The notes below the pieces were generated by a model. That model ran no database searches and had not been told where the DNA came from. It saw nothing but the letters and a program-made list of their open reading frames with translations. A DNA stretch of 64,000 bases from assembly GCF_008831285.2 (NCBI RefSeq), contig NC_045146.1:16507289-16571288 (forward strand), written 5' to 3'. Below, in pieces: positions 13,401-27,839 of the stretch (positions are counted from its first letter, which is position 1; each line of letters starts with the position of its first letter). The translations under genes and the position numbers were made by a program. This DNA comes from Nymphaea colorata. Taxonomy: Eukaryota; Streptophyta; Magnoliopsida; Nymphaeales; Nymphaeaceae.

Positions 13401-16400
13401 AATTGAAGTTGCGAAACTGTAATCGCTCGCCTCCGTCGATCTTCTGAATCCTTTTTTAAGACGATCTGCATTCCAAAGCTAATTTTAGAAACATCGACGG
13501 CAAATTCTGCGCAGGGATGACGGAAGGCATTAAAAATAAGCAGAGGGGAGTGAAACCACGAGTTGCAGAACACACTTTTCCTGCCAATTGCCATGAATTC
13601 TTGGATCCTCCACCGGAGAAAAAAACAAAGAAAAGAAAAAGAAACCCGGTGGATTGCAGACCTATTGGCCCTCCTCCGTCTGTCCTTTCGACATAATGGG
13701 GAGCATCTCTGCAGCAGAGATGTAGATCTCACTTATGAGGTCTGCGGCATTGGAAGAATCATGTTTCTTTCAGAAAATATCTGTAAAGATGTTACAGCAC
13801 CGCCATGGGCAGCCCATCTCTCTTCTTTCTTTGATTGGGCGAACTTCTTCCAAAGATGACTTCGTGAATCTCAGAGTCACCAACTACTCAATAGGATAGT
13901 TTGATTCGTCATGAAGATGAAAGAAAAACAAACGTAAATCATTTGTCGCCCATCAAAATGGATCATATTCAATCGACGTCTAAATTTACCCCTAAAAAAA
14001 TTTACTTTGTTGGAGAAAAAGATTGTTGAATTTGAACGACGAGGAGAACGCAAACAATTGGCCGCGACCCTTCCGATCTCGTGCATCTCGTGGGCAGCAG
14101 CCAATGGACTCGATTCTCCTTCGCATAAAATTGCAAAGATAATTGAAATTTGCATTCTAAACGAAGTGGTGCCGTTTCCTAATAGCTCTCTGTAAAAAGA
14201 TGGCCGAGTAAATATTCCAAGCAATCAATCAAATCAAGAGAAAGAAACCAAGAAAGAAGTCAACAAAACCCACGCTACTAAAGACTGTGTTGCTTCACGG
14301 AGGAGGTAAAGGCCACAGGCGTCACTAAACAAAAGATGGAAAAAGAGATTTTTCTTTTCGGGAAGGCGAGGTGTTGTTATCTCGGCCGTAATTAATAATA
14401 ATACTTTTTTTTGTTTATTTTCAATATATTTTTTTTATGAGCAATAACTTTATGACTTCCTATTTTATGAAACTGACAACTTTGCCATTAGCGCAAAAGT
14501 TTTGGCGCTGCCTGTGCCAACAAAGAATGAGCCTGTTTCTTAAATTATAGTAAAAAGGTAAGCACGTAAATGGAATTTCATTTTAAAAGGGCCGTCCACA
14601 TTAGACGATGAGGATGGGAGTCTGTGTGGACCTCGTGAAGGGCAAGCACTCTTATCGGAAATTGATTCCTATCTGGTTTTTTTAGGTAAATTAAATACGG
14701 TGGTTGGTGAACCACCGCTGGCAAGATATCATGTTTTTTAAGCATTTTAAAGTTATGATGGATGACATTAGAACTTAGTAATATTTTAATATTAGTGAGC
14801 TGAAAGTTAATTAAAAAGATGTTTCTTCGGCAAACATTTGCCGCTCTTTAAAAAAAAAAAAAGAAAAGAAATGAAAAAATCTAAAGCTTGTTTGGATAGA
14901 AGTTTGGATAGAAATGAGAAGAGCAACTGTTTTCTCCTTTATCTCAATCCTTTTAATTTTGAAATAATTAGATTTATATTAAGTTCTCAATTTTTTTTCT
15001 TACAATTAAATATGTTCTCTTGTTTCATTTTCTTTTCATCATTCTTAATTAACCAACCAAACAAAAGATTAACTATCATTTTGCTTTCTTTCATTTCCTT
15101 TTCCTTCATTCAAACATGTCCTTAAAGTCGAGACTGTTTGAGGACGTAGACAGAATGAAAGAGTATTGCGATTTACAAATTACAATCCAAGGAACGTAGC
15201 ATCTATGGAAATCAAACGGCATGCCACTTACCTAACCAGTTATGTAAAGCCTCTTGACGGTATTATAATAACATTTTAGAAAAAGACATGAGTGACCTGG
15301 TTATTGGCATATTTTTTGTTTTGAAAAATGTTTTAAAACCAAGTTTTAACCACAATTTAAAATGTTTAAGGGGTAAGTTCATCTCCAGTTTTTCTTCTTC
15401 AAAGATTCCTTGCCATTAGATATTCTTTCAAAACTATGCTAGGTGAGCAAATTTGTCAATTTCGAGGCAGTGAAGTGCACTAGTAGAGATTGTCTTGGGA
15501 TAAGATTCCATGCGATAATTATTGACAAAACTCTAAACCATAGGGTGCGGCTATAGGCTCGGTTCATTGAGCCCACTTGGCTCTTTATTGACAAGATTGG
15601 ACTGGAAATAAGGGGGTGGTTCTTGTCGAGAGAGTGTCAATGGTGCACGCTAGATGAGGCTTGCACACGAAAGCGCATAATAATTCTCAATATCAATGAC
15701 TTGAGAGTTGAATCCTTTAATTTGCATTTGATACCCTCGGATCTTAAACCCAACGCTGTATTAAGATCTTAACCAAGTTGTGTTTTGTAAATCCTTGCTA
15801 CATGTTAAAAACCATGAATTCAAGGTTGGATGAAAGGTAGCCTGATCTTAAATTCATGAATCTAAAATCCCATGATCTTAGTGAAACAAACACAATCTGT
15901 TCACATGATACACTTTCACAAAAATTTGTTTTGAAAAGATTGGTTTTGTAAACAAAAAAAAAAAAGTTTTCTAACCATTTTTTTGAAAATTGGTTTGTAT
16001 ATTTCACGGCACACAATCCAAACAGTAAAAAAAAAAAAAAACTTTTGAAAGCAAAAGGTTGTGTTTTGCCTCCAAAGTGTCTTGGAGCGTCATTCAAACA
16101 CCGCCTAAATGTACACACACATTGATATTCTCTATGCAATCAAACAGAATACTTTTTGCACTAAAAGCAACTCTTTCTGTTTTTTCCGCTCTCAGATCTT
16201 TGATACTTGCAAGAAATCGACCATTCAATTTATATGCAAACAAACAATCAAATGAATATAAGTATAGAACAACACATGCATGTACATAGGTTCCATATTT
16301 TCATAACAAGTAGAAAGATCATCGCATTGGTTGGTCTAAGCAGATGAGTTGAAGAGCTTCAAAATCTATCATGTCATGATATACTAAATTTGCGTGACCG

Positions 16401-17349
16401 TAGGGATCGAGTTGCAGCAGTTAAGACCTGGAACGACTTTAATGCACCAAATGCGTTCGATCGACGTAACCAGCAAGTTTCATAATTAACAAAAAAATAT
16501 CAAGTTTTCTCATACACATGCGACATTTATCTTAACACAGTGAACTAAATGTGGAGTCAAATTCATCAAAACATAAATATTATTCGTTTTCTTGTGACAT
16601 GTCATAGATGTGCTTTTTAACATATTTGAATGGTAGGTGAATCGATAACAAGAGAACACGTCCCTCGTCTAGATTCTCAAATGGGTTTTTTGAAATATAA
16701 AATATAAAATAAATTATTCTTTTAAAAACTCAAATAAATGAAGATTCAACGTTAATAATGGAAGGCATTATTTTTTTGATTTCTAAAAAAATGGTCTGCC
16801 TACTTTGGCCAATAAAAATTCACAGCCAACGTGGATGCAGGAAAGGGTGGCCCCACCCTTATCCCCAAAGGAGAAGAGATGGACGAAAAGCCCCATTTGT
16901 GGAGTAATCATCCACGGCGTACCAATTTTAGCCTTTTTTTTTTTTAGTATTTTTTCGTCGTCGTATGGACCAAGGAATTTTTTTTTTCTTTTCAAGGCGA
17001 CTTGGTGGTATGTTAATTCGTATAATGTCATAACAAGTGGTGCATTATTTGATGCGAAATTGCTTCAAATTGTTACTTATTTCTACCATTAATGTGATAA
17101 AATGAACTTTTTTGGTTATGATTTATTTATAATATTATCTATATTTCACCAAATTTTAAAGAAAATATAACCACAACAGTGAAAGTGTAAGAATCCAAAG
17201 ATTGAATTGAAGGGTAGTAATGTAACTCTTGTAAACGGAAAGGGGAGAGGAGAAATAGAAATTCCTAGAAAAGGAGACCCGTGAATATAGGTAAGGTTAA
17301 AAATGTAACCCTGGTCAATGAATGGTTTGGTTTTGTTATTAGTGGAGGA
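10416..17349. other. Intergenic region, no supported gene
   Basis: After the MAPKKK 3' UTR this stretch is mostly AT-rich. It holds a 30-bp tandem repeat near 11545-11605 (units ending CATCTTCATCTTCTTTCAC), a GC-richer promoter-like patch at 12276-12600 that starts with the palindrome TGACGTCA, TA-rich DNA at 12608-12690, several open frames of 60-120 codons on both strands at 12.9-14.2 kb that I do not recognise, a Tourist-like MITE at 14885-15122, and a decayed repeat with a GTCATTCAAACACCGCC end near 16090-16106. Confidence 0.5.
14885..15122. mobile_element. Tourist-like MITE, 238 bp, with TAA target duplication
   Basis: The left end is AGCTTGTTTGGATAGAAG and the right end, reverse complemented, is AGGACATGTTTGAATGAAGG. 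Both are flanked by TAA (14882-14884 and 15123-15125). Terminal inverted repeats of this kind with a 3-bp TWA target site duplication are the hallmark of PIF/Harbinger-derived MITEs. The interior is AT-rich and non-coding. Confidence 0.6.
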
Positions 17350-17360
17350 GCTGTGCAGGC

Positions 17361-17368
17361 TTTAAATA
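17361..17368 (+). promoter_or_regulatory. TATA box of the cysteine protease gene
   Basis: TTTAAATA in a GC-richer context. Transcription would begin near 17390-17400, leaving a pyrimidine-rich 5' leader (17430-17540) before the proposed leader intron. Confidence 0.45.
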
Positions 17369-17540
17369 AGGAGGTAGGGGGGCCTGCAATTTAGGCCCTC
17401 GTCTGGTTGGGGATTTCTTTGGGGCGTTGAAGGGGAAGAGAGGCGTCTTCCCTTTGTCTTCCTTTTCTCCTCTCTCCGTTTATTGTAGGGCTGGTTCTGC
17501 AGGACTCTGTGAAGCCGTAGAAATCGTTCCTTCGATCCAG

Positions 17541-17756
17541 GTAATTGTCTCTTTCTTGTTGTTTTTGGCTTTGGTTTCTTTGTGTTGCATAGTTTCTTAC
17601 TTATTGTCCAACTAGAGGAAGGTGATAACTAGTTTGTGCTTTTAATGTTTAGGATTTTCCCTTTTCATCGTCTTCGAAGAGCACCCTTTCTTTCTTCTCA
17701 TACATGATCTCTTGGGTGTGTTTTTTTTTTTTTTAAATACCTTTTTGGTGTATCAG
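17541..17756 (+). other. Putative 5' UTR intron of the cysteine protease gene
   Basis: A consensus donor (GATCCAG|GTAATT) and an acceptor preceded by a long T-run (GGTGTATCAG|ATAG) bracket 216 bases, ending 13 bases before the start codon. No open frame joins across it. Leader introns are common in strongly expressed plant genes, but no transcript evidence is available here. Confidence 0.5.
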
Positions 17757-17769
17757 ATAGTGTGCCAAC

Positions 17770-19888
<2,119 letters not shown>

Positions 19889-22800
19889 GTGTACCAGGGC
19901 ACCTAGTTTAATTCCTGATGCTGCCAACTCTTCCCTGTATGAGAAAAGATTGGTCTGTGTCTGCATTTAAGGAAGATGGGATTAGTTCTGGATTCATAGG
20001 TCAATTGAAGATTGTAAATATTTATGAACTAATTTCATATTGGTATAATTGAAGCTTTGAAGTTTATCTTAGTTTTTCTCTCGTCTGCTCATGATGAAAA
20101 TGCTGAAAGCAACACCAGTAATCACTTCTTTTCCCTCCACGTGCAAAGATGACTGATATGGACGAATTCGATGCCTTCGCATCTTCAACTTCTCGATTAC
20201 TCGTACTGTACGTTTGCTCTTTTTCGTAGGATAGACCTCCTCTTATTGAAGTAGGATAGGCCTCCTCCTTTTATTGAAACACGAAAGAATCAATCAAAGA
20301 ATGCGAAATGAACAGCAAACTCAAAACGGTGTAGCAACTTCGCTGCTACTTGTGCAGAAGGCTCGGACCAGACGATTGCAGTTCTCCGCGCAAGCCTCCA
20401 CATCCCCTCAAGACCCAGGTTGCAATTCTGTGCGCAAGCCTCCACATCTCCCCTTCAAGACCCTGTTGAGGAGGTCTCCTCCCTTCCACGACAAAGAACT
20501 CTCGAATTTGTTTCAAGAAGAGGTTATCATCAAAACGACAGCCTTTTCTAAGCTGTGAAGGCTCAGAGATAATGTGTTCCCCTGCCATCTTCTAATTCCG
20601 AAAGCTGTCATGTAACTGCCTCTGATTCTACAGGAGACAACTTGGAATCACCAATGGGTTTCAGTTCTCGACCTTTCAACAGAAAATGATTCAACAACAG
20701 TGTGAATGTGTATATTAGAAAACGGCGAAAAAGTCCATTCCAAACGGTAATGGTGCAGGCGCTATTGGCCATCCCTTCAAGCTATTAGTAAGTTGAAGAC
20801 TGAAAGCGTTATAAAAGCTGGCATAGAAGCCCGAAGATGATAGGGGGCATAAGATTGTCTCCTACGCTGCATGTATACTTGTAGGCCTGCATTTGTTAAA
20901 CTCCTGTGTTGACTGCATTCATAATCTTTGCTTCATATGATTCGCCTTTTTCTACTAAAGGCAATCAAACTCAAGGCGAAGAACTTCAAAATTTTCTTGG
21001 TGATCATACATCTTTTACTTTTAGAATTGAGGGGAACAAGTCGGAGAATATACCCGACTGTACCCTTGCAAGAGGTTGACAGCAACCAAACAACGAAACT
21101 TTTCTGACCCACCTTAACAATATAAGCAGCATGCCAGCATCCGTCTTGTTGATCATAAATGATATAATCACCTGCAACCTACCTATTTCCTGGTACCAGA
21201 CACGAGACTAGTGGCGAACACCTCTTATCCTCAAAGCTTTCTACTTATGGGCCCTTTGTCTGTAAGCTGATGCTTTTTTAAATTGAGAAAACTGTATTAA
21301 CGCCAAGAAATGGCCGCTGTAGAAAATTGGTAGATAAGAGTCACTTCATCTGTTAACTTGCATGATAACATCACCACCGTCAGCTATGGTGATCAATGAT
21401 CGCCATCATGTCTGCTGTTGTTATTAATGCCATCAACCAAATCTGAATTGGGGTTGCAAGGTGTAGCTGGATGGACGGACCTACCGGCTGAGCAGACAGC
21501 GCAGTGGCTCCTACTAGAATGCCTCCACCATATCAGAAATGCAATGCGGTCACTAAAGAAAGTCGAATGGTGTAAAGGATGGCCGGCAGCTGGAGAAAGG
21601 CATCTTCTTTCTGTCATTCCGGAAAGGAATTTTTGCAGATACTGGAATCTCAACAGTCACTCATGGAATCCGTTTACTGAAACACCTGTATTGAACTAGA
21701 ACCTGTTTTTGGCTTCCATTTTTGCAGTAAATACTTCACTTATTTTTGTGCAATAAAGGTAGGGGCCTACCCATCAAGCAGCGTTCTCCGGAATTGGCGT
21801 TGCAAACGGGTGGCCTGGAAAGAAGTTTTGTCATTTTAACTATCTTAGATTCAAAACATCTATAAATAAATACACGCATTACATGAATAAAGTAAGTATA
21901 AAGACTTTGTAAACCCATTATCGCCTTTCTTAGAAATTCTAGTTCCCGGTTGAAATTGCGGCCAACATGGACAATTAGAAGGAAGTATGTGCTTTATTGA
22001 TGACCTTAAGTAGTAGCTCCTCGGCAAACAACAGTTGACGAGTTAATGAAAGTCGAGAGTTCAACCAGTGAGGTGGATTGCTGTTTGCAAAAACCCAAAT
22101 TAAAAATAGGAAAAAAGAGAAAGTCTTTTGACAAAGAGAGATTATGCAGACTGCCAACAAAAAATGTCGATTAACTTCATGCTTAAATTATGATGTGTGA
22201 TTAATTTTCCCTAGAAGGACCAAATTAACAGCTGAGCATGCATGATTTAGGGTGTTTATCTAATGCAACTCTAACATAAGTAATCTTACATACAAACCTA
22301 TTGAATAGCACTTGAGTCCTGAGTTGGATATCCCAAACCAGGGCACCATTGACACTCGAATAGGTGAGCACTACTAGTTCATTCATCTCTCTGCAACTCT
22401 TCCACCTCTAGAATATATGTCTGTGCTTCGGGTGAGTGGAAGGATGAATCCCCACTACCCACTGAGAGACAAAGTTCTCCTCCTTCTCCTTGCCCTTTAC
22501 AGTGCAAAAGATCTCAAATCAGGCCTCAAGTTCTTGAGATCTGCGCTGCTTCGTGCTGCTGATGGCATCTTTTGGTTTACACAGTAGATTTCATGTAGCG
22601 TCGATTTGAGATGTTCCGGTTGGCGCAGATGGGTATGTTTCATAAAAGAGAGAATGACGAGACATTACAAATGCTCCAACCATTAAAACCATCTGGAAGA
22701 CCATAGAACTTAGAAGTTAGTTGTTCAGGACACAGGGCTATGCTTCAAAGGAGCGATATGAGTCGTCGATTTGAATATTGAGTTCGACCAAGAACAAGAG

Positions 22801-23947
22801 ACTTTGGGCTTGCTGTTCTTTTATTGTATGAGGACAAAAAAAGAGTCTAAAGCAACTCCAATACTACCAACAGTGATGTAAGATTTGGATTTGGATAAAA
22901 TGTAGGCGTTACTAAGTCCAACATGATTATTCGTATGCAAGGCAACAGATCGAATTGGTTGGTGAATCCGAATCCATTTTCTTTGGGCTTGATCCAACTG
23001 AAGAACAATTATTATGGATATGAGTTGTTCTAGTTCGCTTATCAAGTTGGTCATATGTGGTAGGGGCTTAGCATGATATCTTGGGTTATACGAGCCATTA
23101 GTTGGCATCATGGCTTTATGCGGCAAAAACAAAACAAAACAGAAAATATCGTACGTTTCTTGCTTTATTTTAATATTTTATGATGTACGGGGTAATTAAC
23201 GTTAATGCTACGCAGGCTCTTATTAGATCATGCCAAAAAAAAACACCTCAATTTCTTAGAGTTTTTAGTTGTCAACATCAAACTCATAGGTCTATGTCCA
23301 ACTTCTTGGGCAGGTGAAAAAAATCTGTTGTTGGTGGATAACTTCTGAGAATTTAAAGAAAACCAAAAAAATAAAACCATTTTTGTGGACCAAGTTCAAG
23401 TTGGTGTATGTCGTCTTATGTGGCTTAAGAGCTAGCTCTGGTTTGGATATGGCACTGCAAAAGTGGATCTGGATATCAATCTATGTAAGATCTAGAGACA
23501 CGTATCTATCTACATCGGTATCATTTCGGGTGAAGAAGGGCCGAAGGGGGTCCTCCAGATTGTTTCAGGACTTGGGTAGACCTGTGGTACATTTGTTAAC
23601 TACAATACCATATTATCATTGTTTGTAATTTAAAAAGATAGCATGTATAAGAATCAAACTAAAAACATTTTTTGTTAAAACATAAATTGGTAATTGAAGA
23701 GAAAACGAAACCGTGGTCTTCAAAGCAAAGGTTTCTGCGCATCTGGTGTGATCATGACATAAAGTTTTCAGTTCCTCGGTAGGCGATCTGGTTTGTGATC
23801 CAAATCCATTGGAGTAACACACGTGCGCATGGCACGTTCGAAGCTCCTAATAAACCTCACACTTGCGCTCTTGGCACCCATTAATTCTCTTCCTCATTTT
23901 GCTCCCTTCCCTTTGCATTACATCACAGAGGGAGAGAGAGAGATCCA
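19889..23947. other. Intergenic region, no supported gene
   Basis: Holds the protease 3' UTR (to about 20060), a 44-bp near-exact tandem repeat at about 20388-20475 (unit begins GCGCAAGCCTCCACATC), a 93-codon open frame at 21418-21699 that I do not recognise, and repeat-like AT-rich DNA. The last 100 bases form the GA-rich leader (GAGAGAGAGA) of the WPP-domain gene. Confidence 0.45.
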
Positions 23948-24415
23948 ATGGCGGAGGAGAAGCAGCCAGTGGCGGAGGAGAAACCGTCGTTAATGGCGTC
24001 ATCGTTACCTTCGTTCAACATATGGCCGCCGAACCAGAAGACGAGGGACGCGGTGATCCGGCGACTCGTCGAGACCCTCTCCTCCCCCTCCGTCCTCTCC
24101 AAGCGCTACGGCGTCATGGACGCCGAGGAGGCCGCTTCCACCGCTAGGGTCATCGAGGAGAAGGCCTTCCTCGCCGCTTCTGACATGCCTCCGGCTGAGG
24201 CCTCCGACACTACCGCCGACGACCCCGTCGCCCGGGGAATCGAAACTCTCCAAGTCTACTCTAAGGAGATCAGCCGGCTCGTGCTCGACGCCGTCAAGTC
24301 CAGAGCCTCCTCCAGCGAAAAGCCGCAATCTTCACCTCTGGCGGATGACGTCGCCGCTCCTAGTGAGGATCCTTCTCAACCTTCTCCGGTTTTATCTGAA
24401 TCTTCTGAAAATTGA
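23948..24415 (+). CDS. WPP-domain protein (WPP1/WPP2/MAF1-like), 155 residues
   Basis: A small intronless gene. The protein has a charged N-terminus (MAEEKQPVAEEKP), then the diagnostic SFNIWPPNQKTRDAVIRRL (WPP at residues 26-28) and the rest of the WPP domain to about residue 117 (SPSVLSKRYGVMDAEEA, VYSKEISRLVLDAV). A low-complexity Ser/Pro/acidic tail follows (SSEKPQSSP...SESSEN). WPP domains target proteins to the plant nuclear envelope through WIP and WIT partners; the short members are homologues of tomato MAF1 and resemble the N-terminus of plant RanGAP. Length (about 150) fits the WPP1/WPP2/MAF1 group rather than RanGAP, which would continue into leucine-rich repeats. The ATG at 23948 is in good context (CCAATGGCGG) just after a GA-rich leader. 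Confidence 0.88.
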   Translation: MAEEKQPVAEEKPSLMASSLPSFNIWPPNQKTRDAVIRRLVETLSSPSVLSKRYGVMDAEEAASTARVIEEKAFLAASDMPPAEASDTTADDPVARGIETLQVYSKEISRLVLDAVKSRASSSEKPQSSPLADDVAAPSEDPSQPSPVLSESSEN

Positions 24416-25409
24416 GCGGCTCCCCTCGATCTTTAGGGTTTCCTAATTTTGATGTTTATGTAAATCAGTGTTGTAAACGAGGTCGTCGTGGTTTCTTTCT
24501 TCTCCTTTTCATGTGTGAGAAAAAGAAAATAAGGAGGGCGAGATCTCGTCTTCTGTTAAGAAGTATTAGGTCCTGCCACTATTGCAAACTATTTTGAGGT
24601 TCTTTTTGCTATAGATCCAATGGTTTCAATATGATTAGAGAAGTCTTGATTGTTCTGGGAAAAAATTAGCATGGTTCAATCAGTTCTCGATTGATCTGTT
24701 CTTGCTGCACTATGCATTGTTTAGATCTATCTTGCGCCTTTTCTTGCAATTGAGTTCCCTCGAATTTGCGTGGGGAGTGAACAGAATGCAACTCTGTATT
24801 CAACGCACCGTGTTGCCACTGATCATTCTCGTCTATTTGCGTGGAAAAAGGTACTACATGGCATAGGACCAGATTCTAATGCTTTAATGGACTAGATTCT
24901 AGAATGCTGATGCTACTTAAGTTCCATTTCCGTTAGAAAAGTAAGGAAAGTACTTTATAAAAGGTCCAATCCGCATATATGGGACGCCCTTTGCATTAGC
25001 ATCTGTATTGTTTCTCCTTCCATAGGTCGCTTGGTGAAGAAGCTGCTAGCAAACGATCTAATGTCAGCCAGGACAAGTTATCTCAGTTCATGGTCACTTT
25101 AACTCCACGAAATAATACCACCGTGCTTTCAAGTGCTTGTTTTATGTTTATGTGAGGACGATCATTGATAGACCGTTTCAGCAATTGACATTTGATTTTC
25201 ATAGATTGATATTCTTGAGTACCCTGAGATTGCGAGTTTTTATGCTCTTATGGATTCACTAGTGTTGGTCGTGCTTCAGAAGAAAATTCCTGTACTTTCT
25301 AAATGCTTCATCTTGTCGCTATCATGCACAACGTCTGATTTTCAATTCAGGCTGTGGTGTGCTTGTGAATTAATTGACATTGTAGAGCTAGAAATTTAGC
25401 TGTTGATGG

Positions 25410-25548
25410 GATGGATACAGGGTAAATAAAACTTTATTGCGATAACCTTAAAAAATATAAAAACACACAGACAGATAGACAGATATGGATACAGAGTAAA
25501 ATAAAACTCTATTGTCATAACCTGAAAAAAATATAAAAACAGACCGAC

Positions 25549-25550
<2 letters not shown>
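25410..25550 (+). repeat. Degenerate tandem repeat, period about 76
   Basis: Two copies begin ATGGATACAGGGTAAATAAA and ATGGATACAGAGTAAAATAA. They continue with a CATAACCTGAAAAAA-type segment and end in ACAGACNGACAGATA. They lie directly before an AT microsatellite. Confidence 0.75.

Positions 25551-25601
<51 letters not shown>
25551..25601. repeat. (AT)n microsatellite
   Basis: About 25 perfect AT units. Confidence 0.97.
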
Positions 25602-25602
<1 letters not shown>

Positions 25603-25676
25603 TTTATAGTGCCTTTAGCAACGATTTATAGTCTTTTTTAAATTTTAACTTATCCGGCACACGGCAGCATTGACTT

Positions 25677-25680
25677 TTCT

Positions 25681-25754
<74 letters not shown>
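25677..25754. repeat. Compound (TC)n(TA)n microsatellite
   Basis: About 13 TC units directly followed by about 25 TA units. Confidence 0.97.
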
Positions 25755-25756
<2 letters not shown>

Positions 25757-26053
25757 TGTGTGTTGAACTTATTCATTAATCTAGAAACTTCTGTGTATTT
25801 GATGTTTACGTGATATATAACCCTAAGGGACTGATCTTTTATGGGTTAAAACTAAAAGGAGCGCACATTTGAAAATCTATTCAATAAGGATGACCTTGAA
25901 TTTTGACAACAGGAGAGAGACATTCAAAGAAGGTTGAGGGAGTAATGTTGAGAGAGGAAGGGGCTTGCATGTTCTTCTTGTTATTTCACTACTTTGATTT
26001 CAGCGGGTGCTACCATTGGACTTAGAAACATTTTTTGCACTTTTTTTTTGTCA

Positions 26054-26072
26054 GGGGGGGGGGGGGGGGGGG
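26054..26072. repeat. Poly-G run (19 G)
   Basis: Nineteen consecutive G on the plus strand, followed by TGGTGGTGGGGG. Long G runs are rare in plant DNA and can form G-quadruplexes; the length could also be affected by assembly error. Confidence 0.9.
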
Positions 26073-27266
26073 TGGTGGTGGGGGAGAACTTGCCACCCTG
26101 ATACAAAGTGCTCTACGACTGCATTGATGTTTGATAGCATGCCATAAGCAGAAGCTTTCTGTTTATTCATATTTTGAAATTTGTTCTCTACACGGTTAAA
26201 ACTATTTCTTTTGACAGTTAGAATTCATGGCCTTATGTTGGATTCATAGAGGGAGGAAGCAGCAGCTATTACTCAATAGCACCTTGATCTGTTATATCTT
26301 TCTCTTGGCTCAATGATTCTGGGATTGTAGAGTAACAATTAGATGACAAATTAAATGATTCTAAATGAGCTTGATAGAAGCTGGCTTTGGATTCTCATGT
26401 TTTAACTGGGATTGAGATTGATCTTCAGCTTGTATTTTGCTTCAATTTCTTTATAAGATTTAGAGTTAACAAGTACTGAAATTAACCTACCTTCTTTTTC
26501 TTCCCAAATTGCAACATGCAAAACCCTTGTGTTTGGGGTTAGATGCATAACATTGTCGTTATTTATTAGTACTATTGTCATTATTATTATTTATTACATA
26601 TTATGGCTAATAGATTCTATGTGTGCATGATCCTAGTTCTCTTCTAGCTTGAGCGTGAGACTTTGTGTCTGAATTCATACGTGTATCTATTTTAAAAGAA
26701 GTATCAAGTGACTGCCATGGATTTTTCCTTGGTCCACTGCTTGCAGCTGTGAAGTTTTTTCTATGAGCCATTTGCCTCTTAATTCCTTGTCTTTTCTCCC
26801 TCAACCACTTCGCCTTTTAATTTCCTCATGCCGTTCTTTACTTTTCTTTTACCATGAACAGCATTATGAGAAGGGCTAGTTTCATCTATTAGAATTGGGA
26901 ATGTACTTACTGATTTGGTTTCATGATAGGAAGATCTAATGTCAGCCTTTGCTTTGTGTCCTTTTGTTTCTTTAGTGAGGACTTCTGGACCTTTTCTATG
27001 GCTTGTTTTCCTCTGGTTGTCTCCATGAAGCTTCTTGTTTTTCTTCTTCTTTGTCTTCTCTCTCTCCCCTTTCCTCCGCACCACCACCACCACCTTCCCC
27101 CCACCCCCAAAAAAAAAATCTGCCTATCTTTACACCACTGCTCAAAGTTTTGACTTCATCTTGCTTGCTTGGTTTATGTTTTTCTTTAAATTTTAACATT
27201 TAGAACTTTCAACGGATTATTTCTTGGATTCTTGTGTGCATTTAAGCGGAGATTATATTGAAGAAA

Positions 27267-27839
27267 TCAAGAAGCGGACATATGGGGGGATGTATGACCG
27301 ACGTTAGGATTCCGTACGTGCCTGTGTATGGGTTTGTTTGTAGCCACAAAAGTTACTCGCGTCTTCAAAGACTGACTTGGAGAAGATAGTAATCGCAGTA
27401 ACAACTTGAGCTCGTAAGTTGAATATAAACGATCAGATCGCACTGTCAAGTGAAACTTGAAAGTAAACTTGGTCTTGATGTCAGGAAATGCAGCTTTTTG
27501 AAGACAGGAAAACAATTGATCATGCTTTAACGAGACAATGTCAGTGGAGACTGAAGAATCAAACGATAAAGAAGTATCCCTTGCAATTGCAAAACTAACC
27601 AATCTACTAGCAATCTCTTGCTTGGTCCATCTATTCAATGTCTGCCTATTTTTGATCAAAACTCTCTTTTCCAGAAAGCCTGTGGTACGGGGTTGACTAG
27701 CTAGGATCATACGATCCCACATTTGCATGTGTGGTTTGAAGGGGGCTTCTTGGTGGGGTGAGAACCTGAGTGACAACCTGTTCCGCACTGTCAACTTTGT
27801 CGGGCCTCTCTCTTTCAAACACTGTCTCACCAACAACAT
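27267..27839 (-). CDS. Unrecognised 190-codon open reading frame
   Basis: An uninterrupted ATG-to-stop frame of 190 codons, the longest outside the annotated genes. The predicted protein is basic and Ser/Leu-rich, with no signal peptide, membrane segment or motif that I can name. I saw no splice-linked neighbouring exons and no TATA box in a good position. It could be a chance frame, a fragment of an old transposon, or a lineage-specific gene. I do not assign a function. Confidence 0.2.
   Translation of the reverse strand: MLLVRQCLKERGPTKLTVRNRLSLRFSPHQEAPFKPHMQMWDRMILASQPRTTGFLEKRVLIKNRQTLNRWTKQEIASRLVSFAIARDTSLSFDSSVSTDIVSLKHDQLFSCLQKAAFPDIKTKFTFKFHLTVRSDRLYSTYELKLLLRLLSSPSQSLKTRVTFVATNKPIHRHVRNPNVGHTSPHMSAS

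Noticed and set aside
21393..21699. Overlapping 86- and 93-codon frames on opposite strands
   Set aside because: The plus frame looks mildly protein-like, but I could not match it to any family or link it to neighbouring exons, so it is mentioned only as intergenic content.
26779..27199. Overlapping frames on both strands encoding Lys/Arg/Glu-rich or Pro/Ser-rich proteins
   Set aside because: They come from a pyrimidine-rich stretch (CTTCTTCTTTGTC, CCACCACCACCACC) and show only compositional bias.
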